A stretch of DNA of 34,215 nucleotides from an uncultured Bacteroidota bacterium (GCA_903953815.1 CAJBLA010000212.1:1-34215); one strand, 5' to 3'; counted from the stretch's first letter, positions 23,790 to 32,467 are shown. Numbers and translations: made by a program. The notes: a model not told the origin generated them from the letters alone.

Positions 23790-25241
23790 TTATAATAAAT
23801 CGGTACGTTTTAATTGCACTACATTTTCAATATGTAAGGTATGTGGGAACATATCTACCGGTTGTATTTTTGTAACTGTATACTTTTCACCTAATAAAGA
23901 TAAGTCACGCGCCTGAGTTGCAGGATTACAGCTTACATATACAATTAAGGGTGCCTGTATCTCTAATAGCTTTTTCACTAATTTATCATGCATACCTGCG
24001 CGCGGTGGATCCGTAATAATGACATCTGGTTTGCCATGAGTATCAAAAAATGCATCATCGCAAATATCAATAACATCGCCTGCAAAAAAAGCAGTATGTG
24101 CTAAATTGTTAATTCTTGCATTTTCCTTCGCATCTTCTATGGCGTCCGCTACCACTTCAACTCCAATTATTTTTTTAGCTTCTTTGCTACAAAAAATACC
24201 AATACTACCTGTGCCACAATATAGATCATACACTACTTCCTTACCAGTAAGCTCGGCGAAGTTGCGCGTTACTTGGTATAAGCTTTCTGCTTGTTTTGAA
24301 TTGGTTTGAAAAAAAGATTTAGGACTTATTTTAAAATCAAAATTTTCTAAAGCTTCTGTAATATAACCCGTGCCAAAAAATACTTGTGGCACTAAATCCT
24401 GCATACTATCATTTCGCTTTTCGTTGATGGTATATAATAGTGTCGTGATTTGAGGGAATTTTTTCAAGAACAAATTAAGTAAGGCTTCTCTTTTTTCGCC
24501 GCCATCATATCCTAAAATGACATTCACCATCCACTCCCCTTTCGTAGTATTGCGAATAAACATATTACGAAGCCAACCTTGGTGTTGTTTAATATTATAA
24601 AAAGGCATTTCATTTTCAATGGCAAACTGAACTGCTGTTTTTCTAATTTCATTGGTAGGCTCGGATTGTAAATAACAGGTATCTATCTCCACCACTTTTT
24701 CAAAAAAACCTCTTGCATGAAAACCGCCAGCACCAATCGATTTAACAGGTTCAAGCCCAGCAGCCTTCATTGCTTTGAACTCCTCAAAGGGTATAAATTT
24801 TTCAGTGGCAAAAGTATATTCTACTTTATTGCGATACCCCTGCGTTTCCTTGGCCCCCAATATGGGTGGGATAACTGGTAAAGGTATTTTAGCGATGCGC
24901 GTTAAATTATCAAATACTTGTTTGTGTTTGTACACCAACTGCTGTTCATAGGGTAACATTTGCCATTGACATCCGCCGCATACACCAAAGTGAGTACAAA
25001 AAGGTTTTACACGAATAGGCGAATAGGTATGAAATTTTTTAACAAATCCCTCTCCCCAATCAGCTTTGTTTTTTTGAAGTTGCACATCTACTACATCCCC
25101 AGGTACAGCACCTTCCACAAAAATTACTTTGCCATTCACCCTTGCAAGTGATTTTCCTTCGGCTGCATAATCTTCAATAAGGACATTTTCTAATAAAGGG
25201 GCTTCTTTCTTTTTTCTCACGATAGCAAAGGTAATACCCAT
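23790..25241 (-). CDS. rlmD: 23S rRNA (uracil-C5)-methyltransferase, RlmD/RumA type
   Basis: SAM-dependent enzyme that makes m5U in 23S rRNA (position 1939 for RlmD in E. coli). A TRAM domain is at about 15-72 (VLIEDYAAEGKSLARVNGKVIFVEG, partly). The 4Fe-4S ligands are C82, C88 and C91 in FCTHFGVCGGCQWQ, with a later Cys in EIDTCYLQ. The methyltransferase domain has YDLYCGTGSIG, DPPRAGMH and the catalytic C438 in VSCNPAT. The 483 residues fit. Related RlmCD enzymes methylate two sites, so exact position specificity is unproven. It is the first gene of the minus-strand run leading into the rhomboids (12 bp gap). Confidence 0.9.
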   Translation of the reverse strand: MGITFAIVRKKKEAPLLENVLIEDYAAEGKSLARVNGKVIFVEGAVPGDVVDVQLQKNKADWGEGFVKKFHTYSPIRVKPFCTHFGVCGGCQWQMLPYEQQLVYKHKQVFDNLTRIAKIPLPVIPPILGAKETQGYRNKVEYTFATEKFIPFEEFKAMKAAGLEPVKSIGAGGFHARGFFEKVVEIDTCYLQSEPTNEIRKTAVQFAIENEMPFYNIKQHQGWLRNMFIRNTTKGEWMVNVILGYDGGEKREALLNLFLKKFPQITTLLYTINEKRNDSMQDLVPQVFFGTGYITEALENFDFKISPKSFFQTNSKQAESLYQVTRNFAELTGKEVVYDLYCGTGSIGIFCSKEAKKIIGVEVVADAIEDAKENARINNLAHTAFFAGDVIDICDDAFFDTHGKPDVIITDPPRAGMHDKLVKKLLEIQAPLIVYVSCNPATQARDLSLLGEKYTVTKIQPVDMFPHTLHIENVVQLKRTDLL

Positions 25242-25339
25242 GGATTAAAATAAGGGTAAAACTGAATTTTAATTGTGATTAGTTTTATTGATAATCGCTT
25301 ATTTTTACAGCAATTTTTAAACACCCTGACTTTAATATA

Positions 25340-26839
25340 ATGAGCATTAAAAAAGCGATCCTATTATTTGTGTTTTTACCAAGTTTTTGCTTTGCACAAA
25401 CCAAAAAGCCAATTACAAAAAGCAGTACGAGTAGCGTTATTAATAGGCCAGCAGTAAATGCACAAGGCCACAGTATACAGATTAGCCTAAAACCATACCA
25501 AAATACCAAAATTTATATTGGTACGAATTATGGTAATTCTCGCGTACTCGCCGATTCTGCTATCTTAAATGATAAAAGCGAGGGTGTTTTTGCATCTAAT
25601 AAAAAATTGACTCCTGGAATCTATTTTGTGGTATCTCCCAAATATGCCATCTTATTTGATTTTTTGGTGGATGAGAATCAAAAATTTAAAATTATTGCGG
25701 ATACCACCAATTTAACAGATGTTACTATTATTGGATCGAAAGAAAATGACATATTTAAAAATTACTCGAAATCAATGAATGACATTGGTGCGCAGTTAAG
25801 TGAAATTGAAAAAGCATTCAAATCAGCTACCAATGCTAATGATTCAACAACACTTACCAATAAATATAATGATAAGAAAAAGGAAATGAACGAAAAGCGC
25901 CTTGCAATTATGAAAGGGCAACCGAATTCGATGACTGCTTATTTTTTAAATGTAATGCAACGCCCTGATGCGCCAGCTATTCCGATAGTGAATGGCAAAG
26001 CGGATTCCACCTACCCTTTTTATTTTATAAAGAATCACTTTTGGGATGATGTCGTATTCAATGATAACCGCTTGGTAAGAACGCCTTTTTTTGAAGCTAA
26101 GCTAGACGAGTATTTTAAAAATTATGTTTCCCGTGAACCAGATTCAATTATTGAGGAAGTGCAATACATGTTAACCGTTGCAAAAACGGGTAATGAAATT
26201 TATCCATTTTTGCTTTTTAAATTTACGAATAAATATATAAGCCCCGAGTTCATGGGTCAGGATAAAGTGTTCCTGCATATTTATCAAAACTTTTTTGCCA
26301 AAGGGGACACCACATTACTTAACGAGGCTTCTAAAAAATCAATCACCGAACGCGCTTATAGTATGATGGCCAACCAACTTGGATTAGCCGCACCCCCATT
26401 GGTTATAAATGATATTGACGATAAAAAAATATCTTTGTACGATATCGTTTCCCCATATACTTTTGTTGCTTTTTGGGATCCGACTTGTAGTCATTGTAAA
26501 GTGGAAATTCCAAGAGTGGATTCGTTTTATAAATCGATTTGGAGTAAGCTGAATGTAAAAATACTTTCAGTCAATATCAATTTTAAAGAATTGACTGCAT
26601 GGAAAACTTTTATCAATGAAAATAAATTAGCAGGCTGGATGCATGCTTACCAAACGGAAGCTGATTTAAATAAAGAAATACAACAAGGCAAACCTACCAC
26701 CATTCGTCAATTATACGATGTATTTAAAACGCCTACCTTTTATTTACTCGACGCGAATAAAAAAATTATCGCCAAAAATTTAAGTATTGAACAGTTCAAT
26801 GATTTTTTAGTCAATACCAGTAATAAAAAAGCGCCTTAA
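25340..26839 (+). CDS. Exported TlpA/DUF5106-type thioredoxin-like protein
   Basis: Periplasmic thioredoxin-fold protein of a kind common in Bacteroidota. A signal peptide covers about 1-20 (KAILLFVFLPSFCFAQ). The N-terminal part (about 45-130) resembles DUF4369-like beta domains and the middle (about 140-350) the helical DUF5106. The C-terminal thioredoxin domain starts near 355 and has FWDPTCSHCKVEIP with C383-S-H-C386 as the redox pair, then TIRQLYDVFKTPTFYLLD with the cis-Pro. The 499 residues are normal. Its stop codon lies inside the stem of a terminator shared with metF. It stands alone and is divergent from rlmD. Partner unknown; disulfide reduction in the envelope or cytochrome maturation are plausible. 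Confidence 0.84.
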   Translation: MSIKKAILLFVFLPSFCFAQTKKPITKSSTSSVINRPAVNAQGHSIQISLKPYQNTKIYIGTNYGNSRVLADSAILNDKSEGVFASNKKLTPGIYFVVSPKYAILFDFLVDENQKFKIIADTTNLTDVTIIGSKENDIFKNYSKSMNDIGAQLSEIEKAFKSATNANDSTTLTNKYNDKKKEMNEKRLAIMKGQPNSMTAYFLNVMQRPDAPAIPIVNGKADSTYPFYFIKNHFWDDVVFNDNRLVRTPFFEAKLDEYFKNYVSREPDSIIEEVQYMLTVAKTGNEIYPFLLFKFTNKYISPEFMGQDKVFLHIYQNFFAKGDTTLLNEASKKSITERAYSMMANQLGLAAPPLVINDIDDKKISLYDIVSPYTFVAFWDPTCSHCKVEIPRVDSFYKSIWSKLNVKILSVNINFKELTAWKTFINENKLAGWMHAYQTEADLNKEIQQGKPTTIRQLYDVFKTPTFYLLDANKKIIAKNLSIEQFNDFLVNTSNKKAP

Positions 26840-26851
26840 TTAAGGCGCTTT
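26828..26851. terminator. Bidirectional terminator overlapping the end of the TlpA-like gene
   Basis: AAAGCGCCTT-AA..TTAAGGCGCTTT forms a perfect 24-bp palindrome with A and T runs on its flanks. The TAA stop of the TlpA-like gene (26837-26839) is at its centre, so the gene's last four codons form half the stem. It lies 25 bp past the metF stop and can serve both convergent genes. Confidence 0.75.
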
Positions 26852-26876
26852 GAATTATTTAAATTGACGTGAATTA

Positions 26877-27830
26877 CTAAAACACAGCGGCAACTACATC
26901 TTTCACCACTTTTGGTTTTCCTAAAGTGTAGTAATGTAATACCGGTACGCCAGCGGCTTTTAACTCCTTACTTTGTTGTATCAACCATTCTGTACCCACT
27001 TGCTCACAAGCCTCATCGGTAGTGGCAGCCAACATTGCAGTAGATAAATCAGTAGGTATATCTACATAAAAAATATTAGGTAAAATAGTCAACTGCTTTT
27101 TATTGGTGATGGGTTTTAAGCCCGGTATGATGGGAACAGTAATGCCTATGCTTCTGCAAGCGTCCACATATTCGAAATATTTTTTATTGTCAAAAAACAT
27201 TTGTGTCATGATATATTGTGCACCAGCATCAACTTTTTCTTTGGCTTTTTGTAAATCAAATTCCATGCTTGGCGCTTCAAAATGTTTTTCAGGATAACCC
27301 GAAACGCCCATACAAAAATTACTCTTGCTGCCATTAATAATATCCTTATCCAAATAGATACCATTATTCAATCCAACCACTTGCTTTAATAATTCAATGG
27401 CTTGCTTGTTACCATTGTGTTCTGGCACAAAAGTTTTTTGTCCTTTCTCCGCATCACCCCTTAACACCAATACATTGTCAATACCTAAAAATTGTAAATC
27501 TATTAATGCATCTTCCGTTTCTCTTTTGGAAAAGCCACCACAAATAATATGTGGCACCGCATCTACATTATAATGATTCATAATTGCCGCACAAATACCT
27601 ACCGTACCGGGGCGTTTACGCACATCTACTTTTTCCTCCACACCAGCTGCGTTGGTGCGAATAATGGTTTCGCTACGATGATAGGTGACATTAATCCAAG
27701 AAGGCTTAAACTCCATCAGTGGATCTAAGTGCTCATAAATGTAAGCGATGGTTTTTCCTTTTAAAGGGGGTAATACTTCAAAGGATACTAGGGTGTCTTT
27801 TGCTTTTGCTAAATGTTCAATTACCTGCAT
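26877..27830 (-). CDS. metF: 5,10-methylenetetrahydrofolate reductase
   Basis: FAD-dependent enzyme making 5-methyl-tetrahydrofolate for methionine synthesis. Visible motifs are LVSFEVLPPLKG at the N-terminus (catalytic Glu), WINVTYHR, PHIICGG, LVLRGDAEKG, CMGVSGYPEKH and YIMTQMFFD, together with a C-terminal VPVLHYYTLGK. The ORF track begins at a TTG (27839); the ATG at 27830-27828 (MQVIEHLAKAKD) is preferred and gives 317 residues. A TATTTTTG box lies immediately upstream, so the transcript may have almost no leader. It is divergent from lptB. No S-box or B12 riboswitch is seen; there is no room for one. Confidence 0.95.
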   Translation of the reverse strand: MQVIEHLAKAKDTLVSFEVLPPLKGKTIAYIYEHLDPLMEFKPSWINVTYHRSETIIRTNAAGVEEKVDVRKRPGTVGICAAIMNHYNVDAVPHIICGGFSKRETEDALIDLQFLGIDNVLVLRGDAEKGQKTFVPEHNGNKQAIELLKQVVGLNNGIYLDKDIINGSKSNFCMGVSGYPEKHFEAPSMEFDLQKAKEKVDAGAQYIMTQMFFDNKKYFEYVDACRSIGITVPIIPGLKPITNKKQLTILPNIFYVDIPTDLSTAMLAATTDEACEQVGTEWLIQQSKELKAAGVPVLHYYTLGKPKVVKDVVAAVF

Positions 27831-27836
27831 AGTGTA

Positions 27837-27844
27837 CAAAAATA
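27837..27844 (-). promoter_or_regulatory. Probable -7 box of metF (near-leaderless)
   Basis: Minus-strand TATTTTTG, an exact TAnnTTTG match ending 6 bp before the ATG. TTTG at 27871-27868 is 23 bp upstream, longer than the usual spacing. Confidence 0.4.
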
Positions 27845-27886
27845 GTTAATATTAGTTTCCAATGAGTCAAATCCTATATTTCCCCT

Positions 27887-27894
27887 TATTTTTG
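27887..27894 (+). promoter_or_regulatory. Probable -7 box of lptB
   Basis: TATTTTTG, an exact match 14 bp before the GTG start of lptB. No clear -33. Confidence 0.42.
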
Positions 27895-27908
27895 TATAAA
27901 TATACATC

Positions 27909-28676
27909 GTGATACTCGCTATACATACCGACAAATTAATTAAACAATATAAGGGCCGCAAAGTAGTGGACAATGTGAGTATATCGGTTAAGCAAGGGGA
28001 GATTGTAGGGCTATTGGGACCGAATGGGGCCGGAAAAACGACTACTTTTTATATGGTCGTTGGATTAATTGCACCCGATGAAGGCCGCGTATTTTTAAAT
28101 GATGAAGATATTACCAAGCTTCCTATGTATAAACGTGCACAAATGGGCCTGGGTTATTTACCACAGGAGGCAAGTGTGTTTCGAAAATTATCTGTCGCTG
28201 ATAATATTATGGCCGTTTTAGAAATGACCAAATTAACAAAAGGCGAAAGAGAACATAAATTAGAATCTCTTTTAGATGAATTTAATTTACACCAAGTCCG
28301 TAATAATTTTGGAGATAGTTTAAGCGGTGGCGAACGTCGTCGTACCGAAATTGCACGCGCATTATCAGTGGACCCTAAATTTATTTTATTAGACGAGCCC
28401 TTTGCTGGCGTGGATCCTATCGCAGTAGAAGATATTCAATCTGTGGTGGCTCGATTAAAATTAAAAGATATTGGTATTTTAATAACGGATCATAATGTGA
28501 ATGAAACATTATCCATTTGCGATCGTGCCTATTTATTAATTGAAGGAAAAATATTTAAACACGGTAGCGCGGAAGAGTTGGCAGAAGATGAACAAGTGCG
28601 CCGATTGTATTTAGGAACCAACTTTGAATTAAAACGCAAGGATTGGATTATTGAGATGGGTACCAAACCTAAATAA
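27909..28676 (+). CDS. lptB: LPS export ABC transporter ATPase LptB
   Basis: Cytoplasmic ATPase that powers extraction of lipopolysaccharide from the inner membrane with LptFG. Walker [10 protein letters not shown] (37-45), Q-loop in [10 protein letters not shown] (LptB-like, followed by [12 protein letters not shown]), signature LSGGE (138-142), Walker [14 protein letters not shown] (158-170) and H-loop ITDHNVNET are all present. The start is GTG at 27909, since no in-frame ATG lies near it and the alignment with LptB begins here. The 255 residues are normal. The GH3 gene follows after 78 bp. lptA and lptC are not adjacent. Confidence 0.94.
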   Translation: MILAIHTDKLIKQYKGRKVVDNVSISVKQGEIVGLLGPNGAGKTTTFYMVVGLIAPDEGRVFLNDEDITKLPMYKRAQMGLGYLPQEASVFRKLSVADNIMAVLEMTKLTKGEREHKLESLLDEFNLHQVRNNFGDSLSGGERRRTEIARALSVDPKFILLDEPFAGVDPIAVEDIQSVVARLKLKDIGILITDHNVNETLSICDRAYLLIEGKIFKHGSAEELAEDEQVRRLYLGTNFELKRKDWIIEMGTKPK

Positions 28677-28754
28677 AAGTCCCTAAGCTGCCCTACTAAA
28701 GCAGCCCTTATTACTTAATTTATTAAAGCGTATAGTGTATATTGTGACACAGCT

Positions 28755-30269
28755 ATGAAGATTTTCAGCCCCGCACTGTCAAGATTGGCTCGTTTCCGTT
28801 ACTGGCATATCGAGCATTGGGTAAATAACCCCATTGCGGCGCAGCGCGAGGTATTACAAGATTTAATTACCCACGGCCAATACACGCAATTTGGAAGGAA
28901 GTACCAGTTTGCTAATATCTTCAATATTCGCACATTTAAAAAAACAGTTCCTATTCATGAGTACCATGATATGAAACCCTATATTGACCAAGTCATGGAG
29001 GGCGAGGATTCTGTATTATGGAATACGCCTGTAAAATGGTTTGCGAAAAGCAGTGGGACGACTAGCGATAAAAGTAAGTTTATTCCATTAACCGAGGAAA
29101 GTATTCAGGACAATCATTTTCAAGGATCAAAAGATGTATTAGCCTTGTATTACAAAGCAATGCCTGATAGTGATTTGCTTACGGGTAAGGGTTTGATTAT
29201 TGGAGGAAGTCATCAAGTACATCCCATTAAAGAAGATATTCAATACGGAGATTTAAGTGCGGTGTTATTACAAAACTCTCCCTTTTGGGCTGGCTTAATT
29301 CGCACACCTGAACTGTCGATTGCTTTAATGGATGAATGGGAAGCAAAAATTGAAAGCTTAGCGCAAAGTACCATCAACGAAGATGTCACCTCCATCGCGG
29401 GTGTTCCAACCTGGACATTGGTGTTGTTAAAAAGAATTCTTGCGTTGACTGGGAAAAAATCAATCAAAGAGGTGTGGCCCAATTTTGAATTGTACATACA
29501 TGGTGGTGTTTCCTTTACCCCTTATAAAGAACAGTTTAAAAAAATTATCGGTGCTGATTGTAATTTTTTAGAAATATATAACGCAAGTGAAGGTTTTTTT
29601 GCAGCACAAGATAATGTTAAGGAAGAGGGTATGTTATTGTTTTTGGAACATGGTATTTTTTATGAATTCATGCCTATTGAAGAATATGGTAAGGAGCAGC
29701 CCTTGACTGTTGGATTAAACAAAGTGGTCGTTGGAAAAAATTATGCAATTGTGATTAGCACCAATGGTGGATTGTGGCGCTACTTAGTAGGAGACACGAT
29801 TCAATTTACTAATCTTGCGCCCTACCGAATAAAAGTCAGTGGTAGATTAAAACAATTTATAAATGCATTTGGGGAAGAATTAATTGCAGATAATAGTGAT
29901 AAAGCCATGAGTGAAGCCTGTGCTAGTTTTGGTGTAGCTATCAGGGAATATACTGCAGCCCCAATTTATATGTCCGACAATAATTCAGGAGCGCATGAGT
30001 GGTTAATTGAATTTGAAAACGAGCCTGCTGATTTACCTGCTTTTACTATTGCGCTTGATAATAACCTAAAAGCAGCCAACAGCGACTATGAAGCAAAACG
30101 CCATAAGGATATTGCATTGGGTTTGCCACAAATTACAAGTGTAAAAAAGGGTTGCTTTCATACTTGGTTAAAACAAAAAGGGAAATTAGGGGGCCAACAC
30201 AAAGTGCCAAGATTATCCAACGAGCGCCACTTTATTGAAGAAATAAAAAAAGTAAATCAGGTGTTATAA
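28755..30269 (+). CDS. GH3-family acyl-acid-amido-synthetase-like protein
   Basis: Adenylate-forming enzyme of the GH3 family, known from plants, where members join jasmonate or auxin to amino acids. In bacteria the function is unknown. Motifs are SSGTTSDKSKFIPLT (about 97-111; phosphate-binding loop), EIYNASEGFFAAQD around 273-286, and a C-terminal domain with GRLKQFINAFGEELI. The 504 residues are similar to bacterial homologues. No signal peptide. It lies 78 bp downstream of lptB on the same strand, separated by a small GCTGC/GCAGC hairpin without a T-run, so co-transcription is possible. The family call is secure; substrate is undetermined. Confidence 0.9.
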   Translation: MKIFSPALSRLARFRYWHIEHWVNNPIAAQREVLQDLITHGQYTQFGRKYQFANIFNIRTFKKTVPIHEYHDMKPYIDQVMEGEDSVLWNTPVKWFAKSSGTTSDKSKFIPLTEESIQDNHFQGSKDVLALYYKAMPDSDLLTGKGLIIGGSHQVHPIKEDIQYGDLSAVLLQNSPFWAGLIRTPELSIALMDEWEAKIESLAQSTINEDVTSIAGVPTWTLVLLKRILALTGKKSIKEVWPNFELYIHGGVSFTPYKEQFKKIIGADCNFLEIYNASEGFFAAQDNVKEEGMLLFLEHGIFYEFMPIEEYGKEQPLTVGLNKVVVGKNYAIVISTNGGLWRYLVGDTIQFTNLAPYRIKVSGRLKQFINAFGEELIADNSDKAMSEACASFGVAIREYTAAPIYMSDNNSGAHEWLIEFENEPADLPAFTIALDNNLKAANSDYEAKRHKDIALGLPQITSVKKGCFHTWLKQKGKLGGQHKVPRLSNERHFIEEIKKVNQVL

Positions 30270-30301
30270 ATTACAGAATAATACTTTCGCAGGATTCTGC
30301 A

Positions 30302-30742
30302 TTAAATTGTCTGGAGACGAACAAATTGCTTATAATTCAAAATCAATTCCTTCGTATAGTCAAGTTTATCCTTTAGCATTCTCTTTTTTACATCCCCAGT
30401 ATAGGTAGTACCCAAATGGTCAAAGAAATGTTTTGTCGTAAATATGGCCATCTCTATCATGATCGGAAAAGTATCAAAGCCTCTTTTTTCTAATAAATAA
30501 TAAATACTTTTTTTATTGATTGTTCCTTTTCGTTTTGAAATAAAACCCATCCCTTCTAATTTTTTTAATCTATTGGAAAGCATTTTGCTTGGCACTTTTT
30601 CAGGAGATTCTTTGAACTCATGAAACATGGTTTTGTGCCCCCAAATCATATCTCTTAAAATAAGAAGTGTCCACTTATCTCCTATAATATCTAGGCTAGT
30701 AGCGACTGGACAAAGGGATCTGAATGCAACATTTTCTTTCAT
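30302..30742 (-). CDS. HxlR-family winged-helix transcriptional regulator
   Basis: DNA-binding regulator of the HxlR/MarR-like group, usually a dimer reacting to aldehydes, redox stress or quinones. The motif CPVATSLDIIGDKWTLLILRDMIWG (parts: IIGDKWTLLILRD) is the family signature, with the conserved N-terminal Cys; SKMLSNRLKKLEGMGFISK is the recognition helix and wing. The ORF track begins at a TTG (30751); the ATG at 30742-30740 gives MKENVAFRSLCPV and 146 residues. It is divergent from fabG, with a 12-bp palindrome between. HxlR proteins often control the divergent neighbour, but control of fabG is only an inference. Confidence 0.88.
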   Translation of the reverse strand: MKENVAFRSLCPVATSLDIIGDKWTLLILRDMIWGHKTMFHEFKESPEKVPSKMLSNRLKKLEGMGFISKRKGTINKKSIYYLLEKRGFDTFPIMIEMAIFTTKHFFDHLGTTYTGDVKKRMLKDKLDYTKELILNYKQFVRLQTI

Positions 30743-30765
30743 ATTTCTCAAATATTATTTCGCCA

Positions 30766-30773
30766 CAAAATTA
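30766..30773 (-). promoter_or_regulatory. Probable -7 box of the HxlR gene
   Basis: Minus-strand TAATTTTG, an exact TAnnTTTG match 23-30 bp upstream of the ATG; no clear -33. Confidence 0.4.
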
Positions 30774-30865
30774 CATGAATTTGAATTAATATTTTATTAT
30801 TACTAATCCAAGTGTGTTGTTGGCTGAATCATTCATATAGAAGTAAATAGAGATAGGTCTATTTT

Positions 30866-30877
30866 TCATTATAATGA
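30866..30877. promoter_or_regulatory. Palindrome TCATTATAATGA, possible HxlR operator
   Basis: Perfect 12-bp palindrome between the -33 region and the -7 box of fabG, in the intergenic space shared with the HxlR gene. Location suits a repressor site for fabG. AT-rich palindromes of this length can arise by chance. Confidence 0.35.
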
Positions 30878-30887
30878 CCAAACCCGT

Positions 30888-30895
30888 TATCTTTG
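30888..30895 (+). promoter_or_regulatory. Probable -7 box of fabG
   Basis: TATCTTTG, an exact match, with TTTC (30864-30867) 20 bp upstream as a weak -33. Predicted leader about 50 nt. Confidence 0.5.
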
Positions 30896-30949
30896 TAAAT
30901 ATTAGAAAATAAGACTATTCATAGTTATCTGTTTAAATAAAAAAAGCGC

Positions 30950-31705
30950 ATGAAACTATTATCAGGAAAAGTAGCCATTGTAACTGGAGCCGCTCGTGGT
31001 ATTGGTGCAGCAATTGCATTAAAACTAGCTGAACAAGGTGCACATATTGCATTCACTTATGTAAGTGATAGCAGTGCCGAAAAAGCAGCAGCACTTGAAA
31101 CAGCAATCATCAATTTAGGCGTTAAAGCAAAAGCTTACCAAGCCAATGCGGGCGATTTTGGCGCCTGTGAAACCTTTGTAAATGCAGTACTTGCCGAATT
31201 TGGTGCGATTGATATTTGTGTCAACAACGCAGGCATTTCAAAGGATAACCTATTATTAAGAATGACTGCAGAACAATGGGATGACGTGATGAATACGAAT
31301 TTGAAAAGTGTTTTCAATATGACCAAGCAAGTTATTCGTCCTATGATGAAAGCAAAATCGGGAAGTATTATTAATATGAGTTCGATTATAGGTATCCGAG
31401 GCAATGCAGGACAAAGTAGTTATGCTGCAAGTAAAGCGGGTATTATTGGCTTTACTAAATCGATCGCCCTTGAATTAGGTAGCCGTAATATTAGATGTAA
31501 TGCCATTGCACCTGGATTTGTGGAAACAGATATGACCCATTATTTAAATGAAGGGGAAGCAGGGAAAGCCTTTTTGGAAAAAATACCATTAGGTCGTTTT
31601 GGTAAAGCAGAAGAAATTGCCAACACCACTTTATTTTTAGCAAGTGATTTAAGTAGTTATATCACAGGTCAAGTAATTAGCACTTGTGGAGGTTTGAATA
31701 TTTAA
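30950..31705 (+). CDS. fabG: 3-oxoacyl-ACP reductase
   Basis: NADPH-dependent SDR that reduces 3-oxoacyl-ACP in fatty acid elongation. TGAARGIG is at 12-19, NNAGIS at 92-97, S144/S145 in MSSIIG, and the catalytic Y158/K162 in YAASK. The FabG-specific ISKDNLLLRM stretch and the ending SSYITGQVISTCGG support this assignment over a generic SDR. The 251 residues are normal. It is divergent from the HxlR gene and ends at a strong bidirectional terminator shared with adk. It is not clustered with acpP or fabF here. Confidence 0.93.
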   Translation: MKLLSGKVAIVTGAARGIGAAIALKLAEQGAHIAFTYVSDSSAEKAAALETAIINLGVKAKAYQANAGDFGACETFVNAVLAEFGAIDICVNNAGISKDNLLLRMTAEQWDDVMNTNLKSVFNMTKQVIRPMMKAKSGSIINMSSIIGIRGNAGQSSYAASKAGIIGFTKSIALELGSRNIRCNAIAPGFVETDMTHYLNEGEAGKAFLEKIPLGRFGKAEEIANTTLFLASDLSSYITGQVISTCGGLNI

Positions 31706-31735
31706 AATGGATTAGCGCATAAAGCGCTTTGCAAT

Positions 31736-31772
31736 AAAAAAAGGAGTTCCGATAAATCGGGACTCCTTTTTT
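31736..31772. terminator. Bidirectional terminator between fabG and adk
   Basis: GGAGTTCCGAT-AA-ATCGGGACTCC (one G-U pair) flanked by a run of A and TTTTTT. It lies 31 bp after fabG and 22 bp after the end of the convergent adk gene. Its core resembles the terminator at 9182-9211. Confidence 0.85.
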
Positions 31773-31794
31773 GTTATTTATAGTAAACTATGAA

Positions 31795-32370
31795 TTAAAT
31801 TCTTGCGTCTATTTCTTTTTTCAAATCCGCATAAATGCTTTCTACCGTACCCTCTCCTTTTATAGAAACCACTTTATCATACTGTGCATAATACTTTTCA
31901 ACCGCTGCCGTTTTATCATGGTACTCCTGAATTCGAGCACGAATAACGGTTTCATTGGTATCATCACTACGACCCGAAGTAGCGCCACGTCCTAATAATC
32001 TTTTTACTAATTCCTCTTCGGCCACTTCTAATGCCAATACAATATTAATTTCACTTGACTTTTCCTTTAATAAAGCATCTAATGCAACGCATTGTGCAGC
32101 AGTTCTTGGGAAACCATCAAATAAAAAACCGGTTGCTCCCGGATGCGCATCTATAAAATTACCTACCATGCCAATCACCACCGCATCCGGTACTAATTGA
32201 CCTTGATCCATAAAGTTTTTTGCTTCTAATCCCAAAGGGGTTTGTTGCGTTATTTCAGATCTTAATAAATTGCCAGTAGAAAGATGTTTTAAGCCAAACG
32301 CTGCAATAATATTTTCACTTTGAGTGCCCTTGCCGCTACCGGGAGGTCCGAATAAGATTAAATTGAACAT
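31795..32370 (-). CDS. adk: Adenylate kinase
   Basis: Interconverts AMP + ATP and 2 ADP in the cytosol. The P-loop GPPGSGKGTQ is at 8-17, followed by HLSTGNLLRSEI, GFLFDGFPRTAAQC and the lid GRGATSGRSDDTNETVIRAR (quoted as GRGATSGRSDDTNE and RAR). The lid is the short type without a zinc-binding Cys4 insert, giving 191 residues, typical for Bacteroidota. A TATATTTG box is 22-29 bp upstream. It converges with fabG at a shared terminator. Confidence 0.97.
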   Translation of the reverse strand: MFNLILFGPPGSGKGTQSENIIAAFGLKHLSTGNLLRSEITQQTPLGLEAKNFMDQGQLVPDAVVIGMVGNFIDAHPGATGFLFDGFPRTAAQCVALDALLKEKSSEINIVLALEVAEEELVKRLLGRGATSGRSDDTNETVIRARIQEYHDKTAAVEKYYAQYDKVVSIKGEGTVESIYADLKKEIDARI

Positions 32371-32391
32371 GCTAAATAATTAGGGTGCCAA

Positions 32392-32399
32392 CAAATATA
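32392..32399 (-). promoter_or_regulatory. Probable -7 box of adk
   Basis: Minus-strand TATATTTG, an exact TAnnTTTG match; TTG at 32425-32423 is 23 bp upstream, slightly long. Predicted leader about 15 nt. Confidence 0.42.
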
Positions 32400-32467
32400 C
32401 ACAACTCGCCTAAAATTTTGGTCAACAAAAACCAAAAAACTAAACAATTTATCTGAATGCTTGTTAG

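Noticed and set aside
28683-28710. GCTGC/GCAGC hairpin between lptB and GH3 as a terminator
   Set aside because: Five-bp stem with no T-run; not convincing.
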